A DNA stretch of 40,242 nt from Anaerolineae bacterium (GCA_018648605.1 JABGQU010000009.1:1-40242); one strand, 5' to 3'. Shown: positions 16,668 to 24,712, numbered from the stretch's first letter. Notes: generated from the sequence alone by a model not told the origin. Program-made: numbers and translations.

Positions 16668-17171
16668 ATGATCAGAGATCTCAATCGCGGAATCTTGTTA
16701 GAAGGTGTAGACGTGTTACTTCCTTGGGATACTCCCAAAGACAAACTACAAAACATTGGGAATCCCATCCTACAGGAAAGCAGTGATAGATTTCAATTGT
16801 ATTGGAATGAACATATCGTGTTCGGTGGCATTAAAACTCAGGTTAAGGCTGTTTTTTATAAATCTATCAAGAACTCAGCCGATCATCCTAACGCAAATGG
16901 CAAGCTCCATATTGTTAATTTGAATTTTTATCCGATTGAAGAGCTTAAGCCTCGTGAACAATATGAGCACCTTAAAACGGATTTTATACAAATATTAGGT
17001 ACGCCATCACCTGAACGAAAAATAGAAACCAAGCCTTTTGATCAACCGTTCACCGAATGGGAATTACCAAGTGCGTTAGTCGTTCTGATGGTGTTCGAAC
17101 GATTTGGAGAACATTGTGTTGGCGAGATTTGGCACAAACCTTTGCCCGCTTGGAGAAAACCCAAATCCTAA
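16668..17171 (+). CDS. Uncharacterised 167-residue soluble protein
   Basis: No family recognised. The product has no signal peptide or membrane helix and contains Trp/Tyr-rich stretches (RFQLYWNEHIVFGG, IVNLNFYPIEELKP, FTEWELPSALVVLMVFERFGEHCVGEIW). The mix of beta-type segments and small size resembles orphan immunity-like or accessory proteins, but nothing nearby supports a toxin-immunity role. Codon use is more AT-rich than in neighbouring genes, which could mean recent acquisition. No clear Shine-Dalgarno sequence precedes the ATG. Confidence 0.6.
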   Translation: MIRDLNRGILLEGVDVLLPWDTPKDKLQNIGNPILQESSDRFQLYWNEHIVFGGIKTQVKAVFYKSIKNSADHPNANGKLHIVNLNFYPIEELKPREQYEHLKTDFIQILGTPSPERKIETKPFDQPFTEWELPSALVVLMVFERFGEHCVGEIWHKPLPAWRKPKS

Positions 17172-17220
17172 TAACCTAATCCAAAAGCGCCTAACAAATC
17201 GTTAGAAAGTTTCCTGTTCT

Positions 17221-18435
17221 ATGAAAAAAACAATTATTATCGGCGCAGGTCCTGCAGGCTTGATGGCTGCCGAAGTTTTACTCTCTGGCGGCATGCAAGT
17301 CGATATTTACGATGCCATGCCCTCTGCTGGCAGGAAGTTTCTTCTGGCAGGCAAAAGTGGGTTAAACATAACTCATTCCGAGCCTTACGAGAAATTTATT
17401 TCTCGCTATGGGGAAGCGGCAGAATGGCTCAAACCTTACCTCGATGATTTCCCGCCTTCTGCATTACGCGCATGGACAGAAGAACTCGGCATCAAGACCT
17501 TCGTCGGCTCATCGGGGAAGATATTTCCCGCAGGGATGAATGCTGTCCCCATGCTGCAGGAATGGCTGGAGCGTTTAAATGAGCAGGGTGCAAAATTCCA
17601 TTTTCGACATCGCTGGTTGGGATGGAATGAGAAAAATGCCCTTCATTTTGAGACTGCTGAAGGCGAGATTTTAACGGAAGCTGATGCAGTGATACTCGCG
17701 CTCGGAGGCGGTAGCAGACCCAAAACAGGTTCGAACGCGGCGTGGATCCCAATTTTGGAAGAACGCGGCATTAGCGTCGCGCCGCTGAAAGCATCCAATT
17801 GCGGCTTTGATATTCAATGGTCTGAGCATCTAAAAACGCGCTTTGCAGGCAGTCCAATCAAATCTGTATCACTCTCATTTGGTGCGCAAAAAAAACGTGG
17901 GGAGTTCGTACTCACCGAAAACGGGATCGAAGGGAGCTTGATCTATACTTTTTCAGCTGCCTTGCGAGATGAGATCGAGAAATCCGGTAGCGCGATCATT
18001 CAACTCGACCTGATGCCTGATTGGTCAAGCGAGAGATTGCTCAAGGCCCTTTCCAAAGAGAGCGGCTCGCGCAGCCTTTCCAATCATCTTAAAAAGCAGA
18101 CGGGGCTGGCAGGCGCAAAGGCAAACCTGATCTGGGAAGTTTTATCAGGCAATGCCCGCAATGATGAGAGAGAGCTTGCGAAAACGATCAAAGCACTTCC
18201 CCTGACTCTGCTCACCCCACGCCCTCTTGACGAGGCGATCAGCAGCGCAGGGGGCATAAAACTTGATGACCTAGATCAAGCCTTGATGTTTAAAAAAATG
18301 CCCGGCGTGTTTTGCGCAGGCGAGATGTTAGATTGGGAAGCACCCACCGGCGGCTACCTGCTCACTGCCTGTTTTGCAACCGGTAAAGCGGCAGGCAGGG
18401 GCGCGTTCGCTTGGCTGCAAAGGAGAAATTCATGA
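17221..18435 (+). CDS. BaiN/HI0933-type NAD(P)/FAD-dependent oxidoreductase
   Basis: 404 residues. N-terminal FAD-binding GAGPAGLMAAEVLLSGG (GxGxxG), then the family mark GRKFLLAGKSGLNITHSEP, a middle domain, and the C-terminal FAD motif GVFCAGEMLDWEAPTGGYLLTAC. It matches the HI0933-like family (TIGR03862-type subgroup, TIGR00275 relatives). The natural substrate of most members is unknown. The stop codon overlaps the start of the thioesterase gene (ATGA), so the two are coupled. Confidence 0.9.
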   Translation: MKKTIIIGAGPAGLMAAEVLLSGGMQVDIYDAMPSAGRKFLLAGKSGLNITHSEPYEKFISRYGEAAEWLKPYLDDFPPSALRAWTEELGIKTFVGSSGKIFPAGMNAVPMLQEWLERLNEQGAKFHFRHRWLGWNEKNALHFETAEGEILTEADAVILALGGGSRPKTGSNAAWIPILEERGISVAPLKASNCGFDIQWSEHLKTRFAGSPIKSVSLSFGAQKKRGEFVLTENGIEGSLIYTFSAALRDEIEKSGSAIIQLDLMPDWSSERLLKALSKESGSRSLSNHLKKQTGLAGAKANLIWEVLSGNARNDERELAKTIKALPLTLLTPRPLDEAISSAGGIKLDDLDQALMFKKMPGVFCAGEMLDWEAPTGGYLLTACFATGKAAGRGAFAWLQRRNS

Positions 18436-18899
18436 CAAAAGACGAAACCCTGCTCGAACAAATGATGGAAATATTGCGCGATCGCTATGGCGACCGCATA
18501 AATAATTTTCTTTTTCCCCCACCGATCTTTGAGTTAATGCAAGGCGAATTGCTTGAGGTCGATCTAGAAATTGGTATGTTGACAGCCCGTTTCCCTGTTT
18601 TGGCATCCTATCAAAATCCATACCGTGCCATGCAAGGTGGAATGATCGCCACAGCTGTTGATAATACACTCGGACCACTGAGCGTCCTCGTCGCTCCGCC
18701 AAACGTGACACGTACGCTAGAGATGAAATACAGCCGCCCTGCTACACTCGAAATGGGCACGATCATCGTCAAGGCAAAATTAGTTGATAGAAATCAGCAG
18801 CGACTTTTTTTCGAAGCGGATGTTCGCAACCCAAACGGGGAAAAACTAGCCAGAGCAAAAGCCACCCACTGGATTGCGGAAAAACAAACGAAAATATAA
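18432..18899 (+). CDS. PaaI-type hotdog thioesterase
   Basis: 155 residues. Start chosen at 18432 because AAGGAG lies 7-8 nt ahead and the ATG overlaps the upstream TGA; a longer frame from 18411 is less likely. The hotdog core YRAMQGGMIATAVDNTLGPLSVL is the PaaI/4HBT pattern (HGG replaced by QGG, Asp on the central helix), followed by TRTLEMKYSRPA. Likely cleaves acyl-CoA thioesters. It forms a two-gene unit with the flavoprotein. Confidence 0.85.
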   Translation: MTKDETLLEQMMEILRDRYGDRINNFLFPPPIFELMQGELLEVDLEIGMLTARFPVLASYQNPYRAMQGGMIATAVDNTLGPLSVLVAPPNVTRTLEMKYSRPATLEMGTIIVKAKLVDRNQQRLFFEADVRNPNGEKLARAKATHWIAEKQTKI

Positions 18900-18900
18900 A

Positions 18901-18940
18901 AAAAGAGCCGCCAAAAAAAAAATTGAGAGGCTCTTTTCTT
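18901..18940. terminator. Bidirectional terminator after the thioesterase gene
   Basis: AAAAGAGCC (18901-18909) pairs with GGCTCTTTT (18929-18937); TCTTT follows on + and an A/T-rich tract on -. The loop is long and A-rich. Confidence 0.65.
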
Positions 18941-19004
18941 TCGCAAAATACCCTTACTGAATCACTACACTGTAAAGAAAGTTTTTTGCATTTCTTACCA
19001 TTAC

Positions 19005-19084
19005 GTCACTGCGAGCGTCTGTTGCGAATCAGTCTCCCCACCAGTGCGGAGATTGATTCGGCGGAAAACTTGCCTCGCAATGAC
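19005..19084. repeat. Dispersed palindromic repeat GTCACTGCGAG, copy 1
   Basis: Ends GTCACTGCGAG and CTCGCAATGAC are inverted copies (10 of 11). Inside, GAATCAGTCTCC pairs with GGAGATTGATTC (11 of 12). The whole 80 nt can fold into one long stem. A second copy lies at 24713-24822. Confidence 0.75.
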
Positions 19085-19109
19085 CAATAAGAATATGTGC
19101 TTATTTATT

Positions 19110-19691
19110 TTACGGTGCAATTACTTTTGCAAACTCAGCTTCAAACTCTGCTGCGGGAACAGCCCCTAGCCAGGTTTTGACTGGCGTTCCGTTGCTGTCC
19201 AAAAGGACGAACATCGGTTGGTAGCTAAAACTGAACTCTTGCTTGAAAGGCTCTACAAGCGGATCTTCTATATCAAGATAAGAGAACTCGATCTGACCGA
19301 AATACTCTGCTTCAAGCCCGTGCACGACGGGCGCCATAGAACGGCAGGTACTTCACCAAAAGGCAAAGAATTCGATCAGTTGCGGTTTTCCGCTGGCAAG
19401 ATTTACAGTGCTCGGGTCAGTTGCTTCAAGATCATTACCTCGTGGGGTAACAACAATAACTGGCGCTTCAGCAGGTGGTTCTTCTTCAACAACTGGAGCG
19501 TCCGCTTCTGGAGCGGGGGCAACAACCGGAGCTTCTGCTTCAGGAGCAGATTCAGGGGCGGGGGCGGCAGGTTCTGCCGCGATCGTCGGCGTCGGCGGGG
19601 AAGCAGGCGCACTTGGGGTACAAGCCGAAAGAACGAAAACGGCAAGTAAGCCCAGGGTCAAGAATGTATTACGGTTCAAATGATCCTCCAT
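19110..19691 (-). CDS. Thioredoxin-like lipoprotein, candidate selenoprotein (in-frame TGA at codon 113)
   Basis: Reading through one TGA (19353-19355) gives 193 residues. N-terminal lipobox LSAC is followed by an Ala/Pro/Glu-rich linker (about 24-90) and a complete thioredoxin fold. The active site reads FFAFW-TGA-STCRSMAP, so TGA replaces the first Cys of WCxxC. The part after it keeps the cis-Pro loop (SYQPMFVLLDSNG) and the last strand and helix. A TTG at 19679 with GGAGG 5 nt ahead is a better start than the ATG at 19691, because it removes acidic residues from the signal peptide. TGA serves as a normal stop elsewhere in the window, for example at 18433 and 27597. The most likely reading is UxxC selenocysteine; a nonsense mutation is the alternative. 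It would act outside the membrane in redox or thiol exchange. Confidence 0.75.
19316..19332 (-). promoter_or_regulatory. Candidate bacterial SECIS hairpin
   Basis: On the - strand GCCCGT-CGTGC-ACGGGC forms a perfect 6-bp stem with a 5-nt loop whose second base is G, about 27 nt after the TGA. This fits the loose bacterial SECIS rule (apical loop with an early G, about 16-37 nt past UGA). It lies inside the coding region, as bacterial SECIS elements do. Confidence 0.55.
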
Positions 19692-19812
19692 TTCTTATAT
19701 CTTTTATATAGTTTATGCAAAGATATTTTACTTTATTATGATAATATTCACCTTAATTATCTTACTAAGACCTTGATACTCTAATCAGGTTTTAATACTC
19801 TAAAAGGATACC

Positions 19813-21387
19813 ATGTCTGCATTTAAATTAACTTACGCAACTATGTTCGACCCACCCGCTGAATTGCATACGCGCTTTGACGAAGCCATCATCCAGTTGA
19901 AAGCCAATCTTGGACGCGAGTTTGGGATGCACATCAACGGCAAAGATGTTTTTACCGATGAAAAATTAAACGACTACTCCCCCATTGACACCGAAATGAA
20001 ACTGGCTGTGATGCAAAAGGGCAACGAGAGCCATGCGCAGGCTGCCATTGAAGCAGCGCGCAAAGCCTTCCCTGCCTGGTCACGGACACCCTGGCAAGAG
20101 CGCCTCAAACTCTTGCGCCGAGCCACCGACCTGATCGACAAACGTATTTTTGAATTGAGCGCAGCTATGGCGCTCGAAGTCGGCAAAAACCGCATGGAAG
20201 CGCTCGGCGACGTCGCCGAAACCGCTGACCTGATCCGCTACGCCTGCGACCAGATAGAAGAAAATAACGGCTTCGTCGTCGAGATGGGCAAAGACCCGCT
20301 CGTCGGCTACGAGGCGCGCAACGTTTCCAAATTGCACCCCTACGGTGTTTGGCTGGTCATCAGCCCTTTCAATTTCCCATTTGCGCTCACGGGTGGACCA
20401 ACTGGCGCAGCGCTTGCAGCGGGCAATACTGTCATCATCAAACCTGCCACAGATACAGCCTGGATCGTACGTCTGCTCATGGATTGTTTCGTAGATGCAG
20501 GTATCCCGGATGGCGTGCTCAACTTCGTGACGGGACCGGGACGCACGTTGGGACAGGCGCTCGTTGACAGCCCCGACATTGACGGGGCGACCTTCACCGG
20601 TTCGTTAAAGGTCGGCATGAATATCCACCGTGCCTTTAGCAGCGGTAAATACGTCCGTCCAACCATCTTGGAATTGGGTGGCAAAAACCCCGTCATCGTC
20701 TCGCGTAACGCCGATCTTGAGCGTGCCGCGATCGGCATCGTCCGCTCGGCGTTTGGTTTGCAAGGACAAAAATGCTCAGCAGCATCGCGCGTCATTGTCG
20801 AGGCACCCGTCTACGACGATCTGGTTTCGCGCCTAAAAGAGCTAACTGAAAATCTCGTCATTGGCGACCCAACTGAGAAGGAAACCTATATGGGACCGGT
20901 AATTAACGAATCAGCTTATCGGGATTTCCAGAACTTTAACGAGGAAATATCAGGAACCGGGGCAACGTTCATTACTGGCGGGCATGTCCAGGTCACGGGC
21001 GATTACACCAAAGGCTATTTCTGCGAGCCAACGTTGGTCACCGACCTTCCGCTTTCCCATCGTCTCTGGCAAGAGGAGATGTTCGTCCCCATTACGACTA
21101 TCACCAAAGTGGACGATCTCGACACGGCAATGGAGATCGCCAATAACGTCGATTATGGTCTCACGGCTGGCTTCTATGGCAGCCACAATGAAGCGGATTG
21201 GTTCTTCGACAAGATCGAAGCAGGTGTCGTATACGCCAATCGCCCACAAGGTGCGTCAACGGGCGCATGGCCCGGATTCCAACCCTTTGGCGGCTGGAAA
21301 GGTTCTGGCTCCAGCGGCAAGAATGCCGGTGGGCATTATTATGTTCAGCTTTATATGCACGAGCAAACCCAGACTTTGATCAAATAA
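19813..21387 (+). CDS. L-glutamate gamma-semialdehyde (1-pyrroline-5-carboxylate) dehydrogenase
   Basis: 524 residues of the aldehyde dehydrogenase superfamily, closest by eye to the RocA/PruA group: oxidises glutamate semialdehyde to glutamate with NAD(P)+ in proline/arginine breakdown. Visible are the cofactor region VISPFNFPFALTGGPTGAAL, the Gly-rich FTGSLKVG, the general-base loop LELGGKNP (Glu287) and catalytic Cys321 in GQKCSAASR. The length matches RocA (about 515). No proline dehydrogenase gene is adjacent. AAAAGGA precedes the ATG. A TTGATA about 40 nt upstream may be its -35. It diverges from the thioredoxin-like gene. Confidence 0.88.
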   Translation: MSAFKLTYATMFDPPAELHTRFDEAIIQLKANLGREFGMHINGKDVFTDEKLNDYSPIDTEMKLAVMQKGNESHAQAAIEAARKAFPAWSRTPWQERLKLLRRATDLIDKRIFELSAAMALEVGKNRMEALGDVAETADLIRYACDQIEENNGFVVEMGKDPLVGYEARNVSKLHPYGVWLVISPFNFPFALTGGPTGAALAAGNTVIIKPATDTAWIVRLLMDCFVDAGIPDGVLNFVTGPGRTLGQALVDSPDIDGATFTGSLKVGMNIHRAFSSGKYVRPTILELGGKNPVIVSRNADLERAAIGIVRSAFGLQGQKCSAASRVIVEAPVYDDLVSRLKELTENLVIGDPTEKETYMGPVINESAYRDFQNFNEEISGTGATFITGGHVQVTGDYTKGYFCEPTLVTDLPLSHRLWQEEMFVPITTITKVDDLDTAMEIANNVDYGLTAGFYGSHNEADWFFDKIEAGVVYANRPQGASTGAWPGFQPFGGWKGSGSSGKNAGGHYYVQLYMHEQTQTLIK

Positions 21388-21406
21388 ACCAACGGAGTTG
21401 CTTTAT

Positions 21407-21440
21407 ACCCCTTCCCTATCAACGGGAAGGGGTTTATTAT
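21407..21440 (+). terminator. Terminator after the aldehyde dehydrogenase gene
   Basis: ACCCCTTCCC pairs with GGGAAGGGGT around TATCAAC, followed by TTATTATTT. Strong intrinsic terminator. Confidence 0.9.
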
Positions 21441-21449
21441 TTAAGCACT

Positions 21450-21692
21450 ATGGATGAGAAAAATATTATTCCCCGAATTGGCACTTTCTTCCTCGTGGTT
21501 GGCGTGGGCTTCATTATTCTCTTCGTTGTCTCCGATCTCGCCCAAACCGTCTATTTCGATTATCTTTTTATCGGCTTGCTTTTTGCAGGATTTGGTATCT
21601 TTCTGCGGCGAAAAGCCGACCCTCCGCCACCGAGTGGGCGTTTTGCAACCTGGCGAAAAATGCGTAAAAAAGAAAAGAAAAACAAGGACTAA
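21450..21692 (+). CDS. Small two-helix membrane protein
   Basis: 80 residues: a short polar start (MDEKNIIPRIG), two membrane helices (FFLVVGVGFIILFVVSDLA and YFDYLFIGLLFAGFGIFL), then a Pro-rich and Lys-rich cytoplasmic tail. No named family recognised. It starts just after the terminator of the aldehyde dehydrogenase gene and ends 10 nt before the CoA-transferase subunit gene, so it is probably the first gene of that operon. A longer frame from 21198 only shadows the dehydrogenase gene. Confidence 0.7.
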   Translation: MDEKNIIPRIGTFFLVVGVGFIILFVVSDLAQTVYFDYLFIGLLFAGFGIFLRRKADPPPPSGRFATWRKMRKKEKKNKD

Positions 21693-21702
21693 TAAGGAAC
21701 GT

Positions 21703-22605
21703 ATGAGCAAATTAACTCTCCTCTCTGAAGCTGTTTCGAAATATGTACAGGACGGCGATAGTCTCTATGCCGCCGGATTTACACACCTGATCCCCTTTGC
21801 GGCGGGACACGAGATCATCCGCCAAAAGAAGCGTGACCTTGTGCTCGCTCGCGCTACCCCAGATTTGATCTACGACCAACTGGTTGCGGCTGGTTGCGCG
21901 AAAAAAGTCATTTTCTCGTATATGGGCAACCCTGGCGTTGGTTCCTTGCGCATTGTACGCGGCGCCATTGAGCGCGGCGAAATCGAATGGGAAGAGTATT
22001 CCCATTTTGGGATGATCTCCCGCCTGCAAGCCGGCGCGGCAGGGCTGCCCTTTATGCACATGAACCCTACGGCTGCAACCAGCCTCGAGGAAGCCAACCC
22101 CAAGATCAAACGCGTTATTGATCCTTATTCCGGGAAAGAGCTGATCGCCGTCCCCGCGCTAAACCCGGATGTTGCCATTATCCACGTACAGCGCGCCGAC
22201 ACAAACGGAAATGCACACCTTTGGGGCATCATCGGTGAGCAAAAAGAAGCCGCCTTCGCTGCAAAAAAGGTCATTCTAACCGCTGAAGAGATCGTAGACG
22301 AAGAAGTTATCCGCTCTGACCCAAACCGCACGCTGATCCCCGGCTTCATCGTGGACGCAGTCTGTCACGTTCCATACGCTTGCCATCCCTCCTATGCACA
22401 AGGTCATTATGATCGTGATAACGAGTTCTATCTAGGTTGGGATAAAGTCAGCAAGACGAAAGAAAACGTTCAGGCATGGCTCGATGAGTGGGTCTACGGG
22501 ACAAAAGATCACGAAGAATATTGGCAAAAATTTGGTGCAGAAAAACATAAGGCACTTGAAGTGGAAGAACAACTGAGCGCACCGATCAATTACGGGAAAT
22601 ATTAA
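21703..22605 (+). CDS. Class I CoA-transferase subunit A (GctA/IpdA-like)
   Basis: 300 residues. Start at 21703 behind AAGGA; the longer frame is a shadow. The CoA-transferase I fold is seen in DGDSLYAAGFTHLIPFAAGHEIIRQ, KVIFSYMGNPGVGSL, NPKIKRVIDPYSGKELIAVPAL and VAIIHVQRADTNGNAHLWG. It resembles the glutaconate CoA-transferase/IpdA group rather than the short acetoacetate transferases. Together with the B subunit at 23473 it should form a heteromeric enzyme acting on a (di)carboxylic acyl-CoA. The acyl substrate cannot be assigned. Confidence 0.88.
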   Translation: MSKLTLLSEAVSKYVQDGDSLYAAGFTHLIPFAAGHEIIRQKKRDLVLARATPDLIYDQLVAAGCAKKVIFSYMGNPGVGSLRIVRGAIERGEIEWEEYSHFGMISRLQAGAAGLPFMHMNPTAATSLEEANPKIKRVIDPYSGKELIAVPALNPDVAIIHVQRADTNGNAHLWGIIGEQKEAAFAAKKVILTAEEIVDEEVIRSDPNRTLIPGFIVDAVCHVPYACHPSYAQGHYDRDNEFYLGWDKVSKTKENVQAWLDEWVYGTKDHEEYWQKFGAEKHKALEVEEQLSAPINYGKY

Positions 22606-22620
22606 CCACTGATCTACACT

Positions 22621-23457
22621 ATGACACAACCTATCCCCTATACCACCTACAATAACGAAAACGCGCCCCTGCTCTTCGCACACGCCAACGGCTATCCGCC
22701 TGATTGCTATAAGCCCCTCTTTAATTTACTCAAAGGCTATAAGATCGCGGCAATGCACCAACGTCCGCTTTGGGATGATGCTGATCCAAACGAGATTGAC
22801 GATTGGCATCCCCTCAGCGATGACCTGTTACGGTTCATGGATGAGCAAAAAATGGATAAGACGATTGCTATCGGTCATTCGATGGGCGGGATCGCCATCC
22901 TGAGGGCTGCGCTGCGTGAACCCGAGCGATTCTCGCACGTCATCCTCCTTGACCCGGTCTTGTTTCCGCCATATTTTATTCGATTCTATAATGTCATTCA
23001 TGCGTTAAAGCTCGCCCATAAGCTACATCCGCTTGTGCCTGCTGCGCAGCGTCGCAGACGGATTTTCAAAAGCCGCGAGATGATGATGCGCGGGTATCGC
23101 AAGAAGAGTATCTTTCGCCATTTTAGCGATGAATCTCTCGAAGCCTATATCAACGGGATCACCTGCCCTGCTGAAGACGGGAGCTACGAACTCTGCTACT
23201 CCGCCAATTGGGAAGTCCAAATTTACATAACCGGCGTTTGGCGGGATATGGAACTTTGGCGGGCATTACCCAGTTTAAAGCCCCTCCTGCTCATCGTCCG
23301 CGGCGCAGAGACCGATACCTTTCACGAAAGCGCAACACGACTTGTCACTAAAAAACTCCCCAGCGCGCGAGTCGCCACCATCCCAAAAAGCACACATCTC
23401 CTGCCGCTCGAACAACCCGAAGCCGTACGAGACGAAATTAAAAAATTCTTAGCGTAA
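22621..23457 (+). CDS. Alpha/beta hydrolase
   Basis: 278 residues. HANGYPPDCYKPLF near the N-terminus gives the oxyanion region; the nucleophile elbow is GHSMGG (Ser of GxSxG), and a C-terminal His lies in KSTHLLPLEQP. No signal peptide. It sits between the two CoA-transferase subunit genes with short gaps (15 nt on each side), so all three are probably made together. It may cleave an ester, lactone or C-C bond in the same catabolic route; no substrate can be read from the sequence. Confidence 0.88.
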   Translation: MTQPIPYTTYNNENAPLLFAHANGYPPDCYKPLFNLLKGYKIAAMHQRPLWDDADPNEIDDWHPLSDDLLRFMDEQKMDKTIAIGHSMGGIAILRAALREPERFSHVILLDPVLFPPYFIRFYNVIHALKLAHKLHPLVPAAQRRRRIFKSREMMMRGYRKKSIFRHFSDESLEAYINGITCPAEDGSYELCYSANWEVQIYITGVWRDMELWRALPSLKPLLLIVRGAETDTFHESATRLVTKKLPSARVATIPKSTHLLPLEQPEAVRDEIKKFLA

Positions 23458-23472
23458 ACAAAAGGATCCACC

Positions 23473-24246
23473 ATGACCCCAACATTCTCATCTGCCGAAC
23501 TGATGATCGTCAACTCCGCCCGCATGCTCCGCGATGGCGACGTAGTATTCGTGGGCGTTGGGCAGCCAAACCTGGCTTGCAATCTCGCCAAACGCACCCA
23601 CGCGCCTAATATCACGATGATCTACGAAGCCGGTGTCATCGGCGCGAACCCCGCTCGCCTGCCGCTCTCCATTGGCGACCCGACTCTCGTTAGTGGCGCG
23701 CTCTCGATCTGCTCAATGTATGATATTTTCGCCAACTATCTCCAGCGCGGTAACGTAGACGTAGGTTTTCTCGGCGGTGCGCAAATCGACCGTTTTGGCA
23801 ATATCAACGCCACCATCGTTGGCGATGATTACGCGCAACCAAAAGTGCGTCTGCCTGGCTCTGGCGGCGCGGAGTTGATCTCTGCCTGGGCAAATCGCTG
23901 CTATATCATGACCCCGCACCAAAAACGCCGCTTCCCCGAAAAAGTGGACTTTATGACCTCGGCAGGTTTTCTGAACGGGCGCGCCGAACGTGAAGCCACA
24001 GGCGTGCGCGGTGGCGGTCCACTGGCGATCATAACCGACATCGGCTTTATGGAACCCGACGAAAACGGCGAGTTGACCTTAGCCGCTCTTCATCCAGGAA
24101 AAAAAGCCGAAGAAGCTATCGAAAATACCGGCTGGGATTTGAAGGTTGCAAGCGAGTTACGAACTACTGAACCACCCAGCGATGAAGAGTTGCGTATTTT
24201 GTATGAGGAGCTTGACCCTGACGGGCTGTACCTGAAACGCGCCTAA
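23473..24246 (+). CDS. Class I CoA-transferase subunit B (GctB/IpdB-like)
   Basis: 257 residues with AAAGGA ahead of the ATG. Family stretches: DGDVVFVGVGQPNLACNLAK, MIYEAGVIGANPARLPLSIG (Glu52 at the place of the catalytic Glu), VDVGFLGGAQIDRFGNINAT and KVRLPGSGGAELISAWANR. In true transferases this Glu carries the CoA thioester; keeping it favours a transferase over an IpdAB-type hydrolase. Partner of the A subunit at 21703 across the inserted hydrolase gene. Last gene of the operon. Confidence 0.88.
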   Translation: MTPTFSSAELMIVNSARMLRDGDVVFVGVGQPNLACNLAKRTHAPNITMIYEAGVIGANPARLPLSIGDPTLVSGALSICSMYDIFANYLQRGNVDVGFLGGAQIDRFGNINATIVGDDYAQPKVRLPGSGGAELISAWANRCYIMTPHQKRRFPEKVDFMTSAGFLNGRAEREATGVRGGGPLAIITDIGFMEPDENGELTLAALHPGKKAEEAIENTGWDLKVASELRTTEPPSDEELRILYEELDPDGLYLKRA

Positions 24247-24357
24247 GCCCGCAACCCCACATCAAAGATCAGCGTATATCAGGTAAATTCATTCACACAC
24301 AAGATTTCTCGTTGCAAAAAATGGCCTTTCTACACAATGAGATAAAAGGAGAAAAAA

Positions 24358-24564
24358 ATGACAACTGAAAAAGAACCACGTCCAAAATTACGTCGCTCGC
24401 GCAGCAATCGTGTTATCGCAGGCATTTGCGGTGGGTTGGCAGAATTCTACGACATCAACGTCTTCTGGTTCCGACTGGCATTCGTTTTAGCCATGGTGCC
24501 CGGCGGCATTCCCGGCATTGGCGCGTATCTGATTTTCTGGTTCATCGTCCCTGACGCAAACTAA
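24358..24564 (+). CDS. PspC domain membrane protein
   Basis: 68 residues with AAAAGGAGAAAAAA before the ATG. The PspC signature is clear: RRSRSNRVIAGICGGLAEFY, then DINVFWFRLAFVLAMVPGGI and the second membrane stretch GIGAYLIFWFIVPDAN. PspC proteins take part in envelope stress responses; free-standing short forms are common and mostly uncharacterised. No other psp gene is nearby. Confidence 0.92.
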   Translation: MTTEKEPRPKLRRSRSNRVIAGICGGLAEFYDINVFWFRLAFVLAMVPGGIPGIGAYLIFWFIVPDAN

Positions 24565-24594
24565 TAGAGAAAACAAATAAAACTTATAAAGCTA

Positions 24595-24708
24595 TTAGGA
24601 CTTACGCAAAATGCTTTTTTGTCTAGTAGCAATGCTCTGCGTTGCTACTTTCTACAGTGTCCCAACGCAGAGCATTGGGACAAGGACTTAAAAATGCGTA
24701 ACTCCTAA
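24595..24708. mobile_element. 114-bp MITE with terminal inverted repeats and CTA target duplication
   Basis: TTAGGACTTACGCA (24595-24608) and TGCGTAACTCCTAA (24695-24708) are inverted copies (13 of 14), flanked by CTA on both sides (24592-24594 and 24709-24711). Inside are two 7-bp hairpins (24626-24648 and 24659-24681) whose 9-nt loops are exact reverse complements. There is no coding capacity. It occupies most of the 304-nt gap 24565-24868 together with the next repeat. Ends like AGGACTTACGCA resemble those of IS5-type elements from memory, not from a search. Confidence 0.75.
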
Positions 24709-24712
24709 CTAT

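Noticed and set aside
19408-19683. Gly/Ser/Ala-rich frame on the + strand opposite the thioredoxin-like gene
   Set aside because: Mirror of the Ala/Pro/Glu-rich linker codons; the lipobox and thioredoxin fold support the - strand.
19353-19691. Reading the thioredoxin-like gene as two separate small genes
   Set aside because: Both parts are in the same frame, one TGA apart, and only together give a complete thioredoxin fold; the second part has no ribosome binding site of its own.
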